Assembly (NCBI GenBank): GCA_014529385.2
Contig: CM043950.1
Span: 64,688,935 to 64,746,934, forward strand
Source of the DNA: Adiantum capillus-veneris
Taxonomy: Eukaryota; Streptophyta; Polypodiopsida; Polypodiales; Pteridaceae
Direction: 5' to 3'
Length of the DNA: 58,000 nt
Part shown: in pieces, positions 20,430-32,365 of the stretch
Layout: each line of letters starts with the position of its first letter
How positions within the stretch are numbered: position 1 is the first letter of the stretch
Program-made: the position numbers and the translations under genes
Notes under the pieces: generated by a model
Databases searched by the model: none
The model's input: the letters and a program-made list of their open reading frames with translations, nothing else
What the model was told of the DNA's origin: nothing

Positions 20430-21000
20430 TTATCTATTGAGGAAAGCTTGAAGAGCTAAGAATAGCTGAGGTTCTCCATATAGTTTGGACAAGATGGTGG
20501 TTCTAACCTCTAAAGCCATGAAATCCATCAATTTAGCAATATTTAACGACACCTTTTGGGCTTCAGTCCCTTGACATGGGGAAGATGGGATCTCCATTTC
20601 TTTGATAGGGTCAGGTAGTCCCTCCTTAGACATTCTTTCCATCAAGAAGTAAGTACATCCACTTTCCCATTTAAGTCACTTTCTTCTTGGATGACACTAG
20701 GTATGGCTAAGGGTCTATGGACTTGGTGAGGTTGTTGTTGTGTAGGGAACACTGTGTCTGTAATTTGGTTCTGCCTAGGTGCTAGCTCCAGATCCCTTTG
20801 GGTATCTTCTACCAAAATCCTTAATTGCTTGACTCGCTCGATCTCCTCTGTAAGGTTTGGGTAAGTTCCTATCTTCTTCTTGGATCTTGGCCATTGTGGC
20901 TTATAAAGATCTTCCTTGTTGGTTTCTTTCCTAGTGGTTGTTTTGGTGTCCATGGTTTCACCTAAATCAGAATCCTCTTCAGCGTCGTTCATATATACAG
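20430..21000 (-). pseudogene. Gag-protease spacer of element E
   Basis: Frames 20642-20992 and 20430-20645 encode a Lys/Glu-rich and Gln-rich spacer (PTQQQPHQVHRPLAIPS) and a helical stretch (SLNIAKLMDFMALEVRTTIL). Element D has the same stretch at 28700-29280. No catalytic motif is seen. Confidence 0.6.
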
Positions 21001-21249
21001 GGTCGTCACTAGTCCCTATGTTGGTCTTTGAACTGGGGTCAGACTGCGCTGCTTTTTGCGATCTCTTCCTTCAAGTTTTCTTCTTCTTTTGAGATAGGGC
21101 AATTGATGCCGTTTCTCTTTCTTCAAGATTTTTTTTTTTGGATCATCGATCGTGTGAGTACGTTTACTGGTACCATAGATGTACTTTGTGATGGCTCCTT
21201 GGTAACTCCAATCAAGTTTAATGGTGTGATCTTCGGTGCATTTGGATTA

Positions 21250-23380
21250 TTTGGACATTGGGAAATCAAATGATCTATGCACATCAATTACACATGAGTA
21301 TTGGCATTGTAGACGTGCTCACTTGATTGGTTTTTATTAGTGTGGCGTTCTTTTGAAGCCTAATAGGACACTTGGCTACACGATGTGGACCTCCACACTC
21401 ATAGCATTGAAGAGGTGGTCTCTTGGCGGTGTAATTGATATTTTGGCCTCTTACAGCAAGAGCAGCTACTTGATAAACATGTTTGACTTAATCCCAATAG
21501 TCCTCCATGTAGTATTGTGGACTTTCTTCAAGTGCATCCATCCCATAGGCAATATTAGGGTCTATATCTTCCTCACAGCCTTCCAAACATGCAATAGATG
21601 ACTCACAACTCACTTGATTCACAGAACTGATTCTCGGATGTGGTGGTTGCGTTCCTAGCATTGGAGGTGGTAAAGGTGTTGTTTGAACAACATTTTGGGC
21701 CCTAGGGACCATGTGTTGTGACGTTTATTCAAGGAGTGGAGTCGGCATCAATGCAGGAACTCAAGGTGTGTCTGTCCATGCTAAGGTGGGTCTATTGGCC
21801 ATCGTGTGCTTAATTACTATGCAATCCTTAGCTTGATGACCATACCTCCCACATGCATTGCAATTCCCATTGAATTTCACTCTAAAAGTAGGGCATTCAC
21901 TGGTACTATGTTGAATGGCCTTGGTGAGATCTGCTAAAGTCATCTCAGATATCTTTGGCTCCTTAGCAATAGGCTTTAGGGTCATTGGTTGATGCCCCAA
22001 TGCTTGCAAGCTAATAGATTTAGGCTCAACAGACACTCTTTCTCCTTGAATCATTAAATTATCCTCCAATTGGATTGCATTGGTGGTGACTGCTTCCCAA
22101 GTGGTGATACCTCTAATGACTAGGCCATTGTGGATATCCTCATGTCGTAATCCCCTAATGAATCTATCGAGCAATTGGTTATTGTTGAAGCGCTCATTTG
22201 GATTGCAACAAACATTCTAATGCTTTAAGAGACTAAGAAATCCTCTCACCAACTCTCCTTCCTCTCGTTGGGCTTTCTGGAGCTGAGATGCTACACCCCA
22301 AAGTAATCCCTCTTGTATGTATTTTTTCAAGAACAATCTCCTAAGAGTAGGGTAAATCGTTTTTTCTTCTACCCTTAGGGTTCTATACCAATCCCCTACC
22401 TTCCCACTTAAGGTTAGGCTTAAAGCATTACACTTATGCAGGTCACTGTGTTCTCCTAGAGAATCGCATATTTGTTCAAACACTTTGATATGCTTTCTCA
22501 CATCCCCGTCTCCATTAAATTTTTGTGTGAGCTTGGCTATTTGTATTGCCTTACTTCTAGGCTCTCTATCAAGCGTGTTACGCATATTCTCAGCAATAGA
22601 ATGATCGATAGCTTGAGCAAATGTTGCCAAGTCACCTAAGTGAGCAGGCACCATGGTTGAAGGCGCTCTAGAGACTACATGTGGAGTAGGTATTGGCATT
22701 GGGCTTGGCACATAGGAAGCCCTTGGGTTCCATGTTGGGTACGGTGTTGTGCCATGTGGTGGCCCAAAGTTCATATGTGTGGTCCTAGGTATAGCAGACG
22801 TCGGATGTGACATGCTAATGCTAGCCGGTATAGTCCCATGGAGATAAGAACTTGGGTGTTGCGGTTGTGGAGCATAGGTTGTTGAAACAATGGAAGGGGT
22901 AGGGACTACATGAGTACGAGGACCCATGGGGGTATACGATTGGTACACACTCGTAGGTACTGTTGCGGGCATTAAGCTACCATGTAGCGGTGCTTTACTA
23001 ACAAATGAGGTCCATGGAGTGTTTCTTGGCATGCCCATCATTGGGGTAGGCATGGTAGCCATGGTGTCATCAAGGGAAAGATGATCGAGACTTGGAAAAA
23101 TAAAGCTATCGCTTGTGGGCTCAGATTGCATTGAGACCCCTGGCGAAACAACATATGGAGGATCCATCGGACGTACCGAGGGAGTCTCCATTTGCGATAA
23201 GGTTGGTTTTTTAGCCTTCCCTGTATCCAAGAATCTCACGAGACCCGTTGAAGGCATGTTGATTCCTTTTTTCTGTCTCTTTAACTCAATAACCCTATGG
23301 ATGACCTCACAAACTCTTTGTTGTTGGTCCTCCAGACTAGTAGCTCCCGTTGTGGATTGTAGGACATCTAACCAACCCAC
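21250..23380 (-). pseudogene. gag: Gag capsid and zinc knuckles of element E
   Basis: Frame 22217-23380 (387 codons) holds a Pro/Thr/Ser-rich first part and then the gag capsid domain, with KFNGDGDVRKHIKVFEQ and GDWYRTLRVEE. After a stop, frame 21761-22174 carries the zinc knuckle CNACGRYGHQAKDC (21821-21862). Further on, CYECGGPHRVAKC lies near 21420-21380, and a third, degraded knuckle with stops lies near 21280. The last two have CX2CX3HX4C spacing, as in D. The protein would bind and package element RNA. Confidence 0.85.
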
Positions 23381-23557
23381 ATGATAGGTGTGACCTGTGT
23401 ATAGGTCGGTTAGAGTTTACATTTATAGTTCGTACTCCAAGTTCTCATTTAAGAACTCTTCATCTAGGCTTGAGGTGCTAGGGGTGTCCTTTGAGCTAGA
23501 TGCAATGTTGCTCTCTAGGGGTTGGACCTTAGCGGTTGCTAAGTCAGGAGCACTCGA

Positions 23558-24190
23558 TTACTCTCCTAGCAAGGATATTGACATAGGGGCTTTTGCTTTA
23601 AACTCTCTTTGTTGCTCTGCCTTGCGTAAGCTCTCGATTTCCTTTTCCCTAGCCACAATGATATATCGCTCAACCTCTTGCACTTCGGCAAGGCTTCTAC
23701 CATCGGGTAATATAACCTCGGAGGGGAATATCTCAGAGGAGTTAGGGGGTGCAGTGAATGAAGCATTCACGTGAACACTCTCTAAGAGCATGGGATCTAC
23801 ATTGGTCATGAATGGCGAATTTACTTCCCCACCCCCCTCATTTACATCGTTAGCTCCATGTTTGGAGCACCTGGCTCTATTAAAGGTTTCCTTCAAGCAG
23901 CTAAGCACACTCGGCCCGGACCGTGGGCCCGTGGCATGCATGTCTTGGCTTGAGCTATCATGATTAGGCATTGGGTAACCCTCCATGACGTCGTAGTCAG
24001 AGGAAGAGTCACTAGACGCTATACGCGCGTCTTGAGTGGTACTACCTTGGTTCCCGTTGAGGGCCTAGAGCCTAAGGTAGAGGAATAATGAGTGTCCGTG
24101 TAAACGAAAACACTCTCGATGTGCTCGTCCTCTAGCACACACCCAGAGCGTAGGTGCATGTGACCTTGACACTCTAGAGGTGTTGGTGAG
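23558..24190 (-). pseudogene. gag: N-terminal gag of element E
   Basis: Frame 23558-23986 begins MEGYPMPNHDSSSQ and continues through SKHGANDVNEGGGEV and an EVQEVERYIIVAREKEIESL helix. Sequence matching the start of D's gag (HSPTPLECQGHMHLRS) lies further upstream to about 24190, with a frameshift near 24060. The segment FNRARCSKHGAND shows the uninterrupted form of the site at which E entered D. Confidence 0.75.
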
Positions 24191-25085
24191 TGGCTCTGGA
24201 GGCCGCTAACCTATTTTTTTATTTTTTATTTTTTATTTTTTTAAGGTGTTTACAACCCAATTTTTTTTGTATTTTTGGTTCCTTTTTTAATCGAGCCACA
24301 CAATATGGCGTGCGATATCTCAAAACGAGTATCTTGGCTAGAGGACGTGCCGTGCTGTACAGCCCTCGATTTGGTTACGTACAGCCCTCAGAATCCTAAA
24401 ACTAGTCTTTTCCTAGGTGAGGAGAGGGCTAGAATTAATAAGTCCAAAGGGTGAGTGTGAAGGGGATGGTGGAGGATTTGAGGAACGTATCCCACATGCC
24501 CTGATTCCCTCTTGTGGAGGTAGGGTATATATATAAGAGTGAGTCTAATATATATCATAAGACTGAGGCTTGGGCTTGGGAAAATGATCTCGATCCCGAT
24601 CCCGATCCCGATCCAAAATTTTCGTAGAACACACTCATGTCTCACGCTTAAATATTTTTGGTTTGTTTTTTTTGGGTTGCCCGCGTGCGCGGTTTTGGTG
24701 GCCTTTTTGGGCCACACACACAAAACTTTTTGCCTCCTCTCCTCACTAAGCTAACCTTATCTCTTCTTCAACTAACTACTTTGCTAATTACTAACTGAGA
24801 GTGAACAGTGAATCTACCTACTTTGCTAAATGTTTACTCATTCACTAGCTAACACGCTCACTATACAAACAAAATAAAAGACTATGCAAGCAGACATTGA
24901 CAGAAAACACTCATTCAATAAAAACACATTGACTACTAATTGTGCAAGTAGGCATTCGTAGTAAACAAAAATTATGCAGGAAATAAAAATTTGCAGAAAA
25001 CAACTTCTTCTTATTCCTCTTCCTTCCTAACTCAAAGACTCACATAAGAAGCATAGAGTGCCTCTTGAGCTTAGCGCAAGGTGAT
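24191..25085 (-). other. Leader of element E (no gene)
   Basis: This stretch matches the leader of element D in reverse orientation, including the TTAGCAAAGTAG-type and TGTTTTCTG-type repeats. Near 24585-24612 there is a short tandem array of CGATCC units. No coding sequence is supported. Confidence 0.65.
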
Positions 25086-25103
25086 TCCTGGGCAACGGTG
25101 CCA
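25086..25103 (-). other. tRNA-Asp-type primer binding site of element E
   Basis: The minus strand reads TGGCACCGTTGCCCAGGA four bases inside the LTR end, a slightly changed form of the tRNA-Asp complement seen in D. Confidence 0.8.
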
Positions 25104-25107
25104 AAAA

Positions 25108-25340
25108 TGTGCATGTTTGTCGCACGTGTCAATGCAAGGAACTTGCCAATACGCTGTGTGTGAGCCACAGATGGATCCAAGCATGCAACTCGCCTAAACT
25201 AGTAAGCTCAACGATGACGTCGGTGTGTCACTCACCGCTCTACGCTTGTTGTCGTGGAGGATTCCTCACCGCGAAGAAGAGGGACACGCTGCTACGCTGT
25301 GCTCAACCGCCTCGCTGCCATTGTGCACCGCAATGATTGA

Positions 25341-25399
<59 letters not shown>

Positions 25400-25748
25400 C
25401 GCGCACACACTCACACACACACACACACACTAGTACACAAGGGAGACGGAGAAGGATATGGAGCAAGAGCACTCTTCTTGCATTGCATAAATGAGAGAAT
25501 GAGGTATTTTAGGTTTAGATTGACTTTTCATATGGGCTTGTCCGTTCACATTTGGGCACCCGCACTTAGCCAATCTTACCCAAACTTATACATTCTAGTT
25601 TTAGAGTGCGCCTCTCATCAGCGATCACTCTTATCCCTTCCTACCTGACCGACAAACTCGGCCAATAGCATATACATACTAGCGGGTCCGACAAGCCCGG
25701 CCCGTGGCTACATAAAAGGTGGTCACTTGGTGGCACCGGTGGTTAACA
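25108..25748 (-). repeat. 5' LTR of element E
   Basis: Minus-strand ends are TGTTAACCACCGGTGCC and ACATGCACA. It carries a long TC tract (about 25340-25396) followed by CA repeats. The TATA region near 25524-25533 reads CATATGAAAAG on the minus strand, so the TATA box conserved in the other two LTRs is altered. Confidence 0.9.
25340..25430. repeat. (TC)n and (CA)n microsatellites in 5' LTR of element E
   Basis: A TC run of about 57 bases is followed by CA-rich repeats, the mirror of the GA/GT runs of element D's LTR. Confidence 0.9.
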
Positions 25749-25753
25749 CCTTT

Positions 25754-28450
25754 AGTAGAGACACTCACTCCAAACATGGAGCTAACGATGTGAATGAGGG
25801 GGGTGGGGAAGTAAATTTGTCATTCATGACCAACGTAGACCCCATGCTCTTAGAGAATGTGCACGTGAATACTCCATTCACTGCACCCCCTGACTCTTCA
25901 GAGCTATTCCCTCCGAGGTTATATTACCTGATGGTAGAAGCCTTGCCAAAGTGTAAGAGGTTGAGCAATATATCATTGCGGCTAGGGAAAAGGAAATCGA
26001 GAGCTTACGCAAGGTGGAGCAATGAAGGGAGTTAAAAGTGAAAGCCCATATGTCAATATCATTGCTAGGAGAGCAATCGAGTGCTCTTAAATGAGCGACC
26101 ACTAAGGGTCAACCCATAGAGAGCCACATTGCATCTAGTTTCGAAAGGACACCCCTAGCACCTCAATCCTAGATGGAGCGTTCTTAAATGAGAACTGCGA
26201 GTACGAACTAAAAATGGAAACTCTAACCGACCTATACACAGGTCACACCCATCACATGGGTTGGTTAGATGTCCTACAATCCACAATGGGTGCTACTAGT
26301 GTGGAAGATCAACAACAAAGAGTTTGTGAGGTCATCCATAGGGTTATTGAGCTAGAGAGACAGAACAAGGGGATCCACATGCCTTCAACTGGTCTCATGA
26401 TATTCTTGGATACAGGGAAGGCTAAACAACCAACCTTATCGCAAATGGAGACTCCCTCGATAAGTTTGATGGATCCTCCATATGTTGTTTCGCCAAGGGT
26501 CTCATTGCAATCTGAGCCCACAAGTGATAGCTTTACCTTTCCAAGTCTAGCTCATCTCTCCCTTGATGACACCACGGCTACCATGCCTACCCCAATGATG
26601 GGCATGCCAAAATACATGCCATGGATCTCATTTGTTAGTAAAGCACCACTACATGGTGGCTCAATGCCTGCAACAGTACCTACAAGTGTGTACCAATCGT
26701 ATACACCTATGTTCCTCGTACTCATGTAGCCCCTACCCCTCCTATTGTTTCAACAACCTAGCTCCACAACCACAATATCCAAGATCTTATTTCCATGGGA
26801 CCACACTGGCTAGCATTAGCATGTCACATCCGATGCCTGCTATGCCTAGGGCCACACATATGAACTTTGGGCTGCCACAGGGCACAACACTGTACCAAAC
26901 ATGGAACCCAAGGGCTTCCTATGCGCCAAGCCCAATGCCAATACTCCACATGTAGTCTCTAGAGTGCCTTCAACCACTGTGCCTACTCACTTAGGTTATC
27001 TGGCAATATTTTCTCAAGCTATGAATCGATCTATTGTTGAGAATCTGTGTAACATGCATGATAGAGAACCTAGAACTAAGGAAGTACAAATAGCCAAGCT
27101 CACACAAAAGTTTAGTGGAGACGGGGATGTGAGAAAGCATATCAAAGTGTTTGAACAATCTGTGATTCTTTAGGAGAACACAATGACCTGCATAAGAGTA
27201 ATGCTTTAAGCCTAACCTTAAATGAGAAGGCAAGGGATTGGTATAGAACCCTAAGGGTGGAAGAAAAAATGATTTACCCTACTCTTAGGAGATTGTTCTT
27301 GAAAGAATACATACGAGAGGGAGTGCTTTGGGGTGTAACCTCTCAGCTCCAATGAGAGGAAGGAGTGTCAGAATTTTTTAGTCGCTTGAAGCATTTGAAT
27401 TCTCATTGTAATCCAAATGAGCGCTTCAATAATAATCAATTGCTTGATAGATTCATTAGGGTTTACGACTTGAGGATATCTACAATGGCCTAGTCATTAG
27501 AGGTATCACCACTTGGGAAGCAGTCACCACCAATGCGATCCAATTGGAGGAAAATTTAATGATTCAAGGATAAAAAGTGTCTATTGAGCCTAAATCTATT
27601 AGCTCGTAAGCATCGGGGCATCAACCAATGACCCTAAAGCCTATTGCTAAGGAGCCAAAGATAGCTGAGATGACTTTAGCAAATCTCACCAAGGCCATTC
27701 AGGAGAGTCTTAGAGACAATCGTGCTCCACAAAACAATCATATCCATCCAAGAAGGGAGCGACAATGGTGCTGAGTATGCTATGGTCTGCATAGTACCAG
27801 TGACTGCTCTACTTTTAGAGTGAAATTCAATGGGAATTGCAATGCATGTGGAAGGTATGGTCATCAAGCTAAGGATTTCATAGTATTTAAGTGATCAATG
27901 GCCAATAGACCAACCTTAGCATGGACAAATACACCTCGAGGGCCTGCATTGATACCGGCCCCACCTCTTGAACAAAATGTCACAACACATGGTCCCTAGG
28001 GCCCAAAATGTTGTTCAAACAACACCCTTATCACCTCGAGTGCTAGGACTGCAACCACCACGTCTGAGAATCACTCTTGTGAATCAAGTGGGTTGTGAGT
28101 CATCTATTGCTTGTTTGGAAGACTGTGAGAAAGATATAGACCCTAATATTGCCTATGGGATTGATGCGCTTGAAGAAAGTCCACAATACTACATGGAGGA
28201 CTATTAGGGACAAGTTAAACCTGTCTATCAAGTAGCTGCTCTTGCTGCAAGAGACCAAAATATCAATTACATTGCTAGGAGACCACCTCTTCAATGCTAT
28301 GGGTGTGGAGGTCCACATCGTGTGGTTGAGTGTCCTATTAGGCTACAAAATAAAACCACACTAATGAAAACAAATCAATCAAGCATGTCTACAATGCCGC
28401 TACTCATGTGTAATCTATGTGGCATAGATCATTTGATTGCCCAATGTCCA
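25754..28450 (+). pseudogene. gag: Gag of element D, main part, with three zinc knuckles
   Basis: Segments follow as in E: SKHGANDVNEGGGEV (25770-), frame 26214-26729 starting METLTDLYTGHTHH, a Pro/Thr-rich region, and the capsid domain around 26980-27480 (KFSGDGDVRKHIKVFEQ), broken by several stops and frameshifts. Zinc knuckle one (27838-27879) reads CNACGRYGHQAKDF, so its last Cys is lost. Knuckles two (28295-28333, CYGCGGPHRVVEC) and three (28409-28447, CNLCGIDHLIAQC) are intact with CX2CX3HX4C spacing. Confidence 0.82.
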
Positions 28451-29280
28451 AATAATCCAAATGCGTCGAAGATCATGCAATTAAACTTGATTGAGGTTAT
28501 GAAGGAGCCATCACAAAGTACACCTGTGGTACCAGTAAATGTGCTCACACGATCGTTGCGCCAAAAACAAAATTGTATTCTTGAAGAAAGAGACACGGCA
28601 TCAATTACCCAATCTCAAAAAAAGAAGAAAACACAAAGGAAGAGATCGAAAAAATCAGCGAAGTCAGACCCCTGTTCAAAGACCAACATAGGGACTGGTG
28701 ATGACCCCATATATATGAACAACAGTAGAGAGGATTCTGATTTAGGTGAAACCATGGAGACCAAAACAACCACTAATAAAGAGACCAACAAGGAAGATTG
28801 TTATGAGCCACAATGGCCAGGATTCAAGAAGAAGAAAGGAACTTATCCAAACCCTATGGAGGAGATCGAGCGGGTCAAGCAATAATGGAGTTTGGTAGAA
28901 GATACCCAAAGGGATCTAGAGCCAGCACCTAGGCAGATCCAGATTACAGACACAGTGTTCTCTACACAACAACAACCTCAGAAAGCCCATAGACCCCTAG
29001 CCATACCTAGTGCTATCCAAGAAGAAAGTGACTTAAAGTCATGGGAAAGTGGAAATACTTACTTCTTGCTGGAAAGAAAAAAATTACAGAGGGACTACCT
29101 GACCCTATCGAAGAAATGGAGATCCGATCTTCCCCACGTCAAGGATTTAAGCCCAAAAGGTGCCATTAAATATTGCCAAATTGATGGATTTCATGGTTTC
29201 AGAGGTTAGAACCACCATCATGTCCAAACTATATGGAGACCCTGAGGTATTCTTAGCTCTTTGAGCTTTCCTCAATGGAG
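28450..29280 (+). pseudogene. Gag-protease spacer of element D
   Basis: Frames 28322-28885 and 28892-29209 encode a Lys-rich and acidic spacer (SQKKKKTQRKRSKKSAKSD, then EDSDLGETMETKTTTNKE) and a Gln-rich part, matching the spacer of E. The frame is interrupted by TAA near 28882. Confidence 0.6.
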
Positions 29281-29282
29281 AA

Positions 29283-29769
29283 TTGAAGGTCGGGCTACCA
29301 CAATTTGCACAGATGGATGGAGTTAGGGAGATGCAAATAGAGGAGGAACACTTAGATCCACAACCCAACCTAGATGAGAACCCTATTGTAGAAATACATG
29401 TTAACAAGTTGGGACAATACTTTGAGGGTGATGAATCCAATGCAACCAATCACTATCAAGGGATTAATTGTGAAGGGAATCCTTGATGATGGCGCTGGGG
29501 TTAGCATTGTAACTAAAAATTGTTGGGAAACTATGCGAAGACCTCACCTTGGAACCACAACCATAGTAGTAAATATGGCCAATGGGTCTATTGTTAAACC
29601 TATTGGGATGCTAGAAGATCTCAAGATCAAGGTCATTGGACATAAAATAAGAATTACCTTCATTGTTATGGATTTCTCCAAGCACACTATGGCATCTGAG
29701 ATGCTCTTAGGACGTCCTTTCATGAGGGAAGCCAAAATGGTGCATGACTGGTCTGAAAACCATGTCTAG
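29283..29769 (+). pseudogene. pol: Aspartic protease of element D
   Basis: Frame 29283-29486 and frame 29398-29769 overlap around a frameshift. The second holds KGILDDGAGVSIVTKNCWE as the active-site region (D-D-G where E has D-G-G) and closes with EMLLGRPFMREAKMV, the canonical LGRPF form. It ends in TAG at 29767. Confidence 0.8.
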
Positions 29770-29792
29770 TTGCAGTTCCAAGATTCTGTCAT

Positions 29793-31012
29793 TTGAGTGG
29801 ATCTAGTAACTGGTTGAGCACATCCTCTAGGAAACAGGTTATAATTGATCATAGATCTGACACCACAGTTCACTCGGCCCCATTACAGTATTATTACACG
29901 TGTAAAGCGGATACTGATGTTGGGGAAGATTCTCCTTATATGGATGTACTACCTAGGATAACTGAGTCGGACAATGTGGATTGGGTCCACCTAGCAACAA
30001 CCATAGACACTTGGGAAAATAGGGGGACGACCTAGGTAACACATGAGGGGGATGAAATTCCACCACTCGTACCCTTATATCTGCTAGAAGCAATGCATAT
30101 AGCTTTTGATGACCTACAAGATAAAGGTCTCTGACTGGCATTGGAACCAGTAGCGTCTCACAAGACTTTAGCCCACACGATTTGGGGTCAGAATAATCAA
30201 TTGAAATTGACTCTTAGGAAAAATAATCTGAGTTAAATCTTAGTGCAAATGTGGGGACAAACCATTCAGGGTCCAGTGGTACCCTAGATGACAATCTATC
30301 CAAGGGAGCAGAAGACACAAGTAACGATTCATCTAGTGACTCTTCACTAGAGATAAGTCGCAATCAAAAATTAGACAAGAAGAGTAAGAGATATAAGAGG
30401 CGACGATATCGAGCAAATGCGTGTGCTAGAATAAAGGAAAAGAAATCTACCGTAGAATGGCTTAATTATATAGGGGCATATGATGCTCATCGGAAGTTGG
30501 TAGATAACTGCGGTGGTGAATACCTTCAAAGTGTTATGTGGTGTAGTCCACAACCCATTGACATCACACAAGTAGAGGCTACACAAAAGCTAAAGTTGAG
30601 CTGTACCATAAGGAGATGACAAAATCGAGAGTTAGCTCAACAACAAAAGGAATCGGAAGTGAAATCACAGTGCACAAAACAACAGTACCCCACTTACTTA
30701 CACCTTGCACCTGAACATTTCAAATCCTACACCACAAAGGAACATAGAGTTGTGTATACAAAGGCTCAAAGAAATCCTATTGATGGAAGCAATGGAGTCT
30801 ATGGTGGTCCAATGATAGTTAAGAAAATAGAGATAGCAGACCCAGGAGAAGAGTCCAAACCTGTTTTCATTGCCCAAGATCTAACAGAGACTGAAGAGTG
30901 TGTACTTAAAGAAATTTTCAAGGAATTTAGGGATATATTTTCTTGGATATATCATGATATGAAATGTGTTCCACCTTCCGTGGTGCAACACACAATCCCC
31001 ATGAATAGCATA
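29793..31012 (+). pseudogene. pol: Long protease-RT linker and RT lead-in of element D
   Basis: Frames 29793-30035, 30251-30619 and 30659-31027 carry the same blocks as in E: DNVDWVHLATTIDTW, KGAEDTSNDSSSDSSLEI, MWCSPQPIDITQVEATQK and GEESKPVFIAQDLTE. Conservation of all blocks in both copies suggests the linker is a real part of the polyprotein. Confidence 0.65.
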
Positions 31013-31014
31013 GC

Positions 31015-31790
31015 ATGGCTAAACTAGTTCAGCAACGACCCTACCCAATGAATCGTAAATATGCAAAGATCGTTCAAGAAGAGATTGAAAATCTTGTGAA
31101 ATGCGGATTCATATACCCTATTGAGCACTCAGAATGGGTGTCTCCAATGGTGATTGTGCCAAAAAAGAATGGGAAACTTAGAGTGTGTGTGGATCTCAAG
31201 AAAGTCAATGCCGCACTAGAAGGGCCACTACCCGTTTCCATATTCAGAACATCTGCTTGAAAGAGTTGCAAGGAAGGAAGCTTATAGCTTTTTAGATGGG
31301 TACTATGGCTACAATTAAATCACAATTGCGCTAGAGGACCAAGCTAAAATAGCCTTTGTAACCAAATTTGGAGTGTTCGCATTTTGTGTTATAGCTTTTG
31401 GCTTAACCAACGCCCCTGCTACCTTTCAAATATTAATAAACACTGCTTTTACATAATATTTGAGGGAGTTTTGCGAAGCTTTCTTAGATGACCTTTGTGT
31501 TTATTCCTCTTGGAAAGAACATCTATCATGCTTACAAAAAGTGTTTGAGAAGTGCAGATTTGTATCGCGTCTCCTTAAACCCTTTCAAATGCCAATTTTG
31601 GGTTAACATGGAGTCATTTGAGGGCATATAGTATCCAAAAATGGGATTTCCACAGATGAGAGTAAAATTAAAGCCATTGATGGAGTATATAATATAGTAT
31701 CCAAAAATGGGATTTCCACAAACTATAAAGGAGTTCAAAGGTTCATGGTCCATGTTGATTATTACCGACGGTTTATTTTAAACTTTGCCA
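31015..31790 (+). pseudogene. pol: Reverse transcriptase of element D
   Basis: Frame 31015-31260 carries the fingers (EEIENLVKCGFIYPIEHSEW, VPKKNGKLRVCVDLKKVN). After a frameshift the palm follows, with the catalytic FLDD at 31481-31492. A 29-bp direct repeat (31626-31654 and 31692-31720) duplicates a piece of the C-terminal part, and there are stops near 31310 and 31455. Inactive. Confidence 0.85.
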
Positions 31791-32365
31791 ATATAGCTCA
31801 TCCTTTGTACAAGCTTCTTATTGAGTTCCACTGGACCGCGGAGTGTGACCATGCTTATGAGTCATTGAAAAAGACCTTGACTAGAGCTCCTATTCAACGA
31901 GTGCCCGATTGGAATGTAATTTTCCATGTGCATATTGATGCACCGAACTTTGCTATTGGGTGTGTTCTAGCTCAACCAGGAGAACATAAATTGGACTACC
32001 CCATTATCTTTGCAAGTTGTCAATTGAATGATGCCGAGAGAAACTACACCACTATAGAGCGAGAAGGTTTAGGTATGATATTTGCAGTGAAGAAATTTCT
32101 CTACTACCTTCTGGTGAACAAGTTTGTTTTCTATGTTGATCATCAAGCCTTGTTGCATCTAGTAAATAAACCTTATTCCACGGGAAGAATTACACGATGG
32201 TTGTTAATTCTCCTTGAGTTTGATTTTGCCGTTGTAGTGAGACCTGGTAAAAAACATGTCATGGCGGATCATTTGTCTCGCATACCCAATGGTGAATTCC
32301 CTACAGGAGTCGATGATGATTTACCTGATACTTCTCTATTCCTAGTCAAGACCATACTTGAATAG
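31745..32365 (+). pseudogene. pol: RNase H of element D
   Basis: One frame of 206 codons includes the RT connection, FHVHIDAPNFAIGCVLAQ, NYTTIEREGLGMIFAVKKF, YVDHQALLHLVNKP and MADHLSRIPNG. The acidic residues expected for RNase H are present, unlike E where a stop falls at the Glu. It ends TAG at 32363. Confidence 0.88.

Larger units (their letters stand above)
12325..25748 (-). mobile_element. Element E: full-length Athila-like Ty3 retrotransposon nested in element D
   Basis: This 13.4-kb insertion has LTRs at both ends (12325-12895 and 25108-25748), a tRNA-Asp-type PBS, a PPT, and a near-perfect 5-bp target duplication. On the minus strand the order is gag, protease, long linker, RT, RNase H, integrase, post-integrase ORF with a second protease-like domain, and a 3' ORF. 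No archaeal-type RNase H is seen. It belongs to the same family as D and lies in the opposite direction inside D's gag. Many frameshifts and stops make it inactive. Confidence 0.92.
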
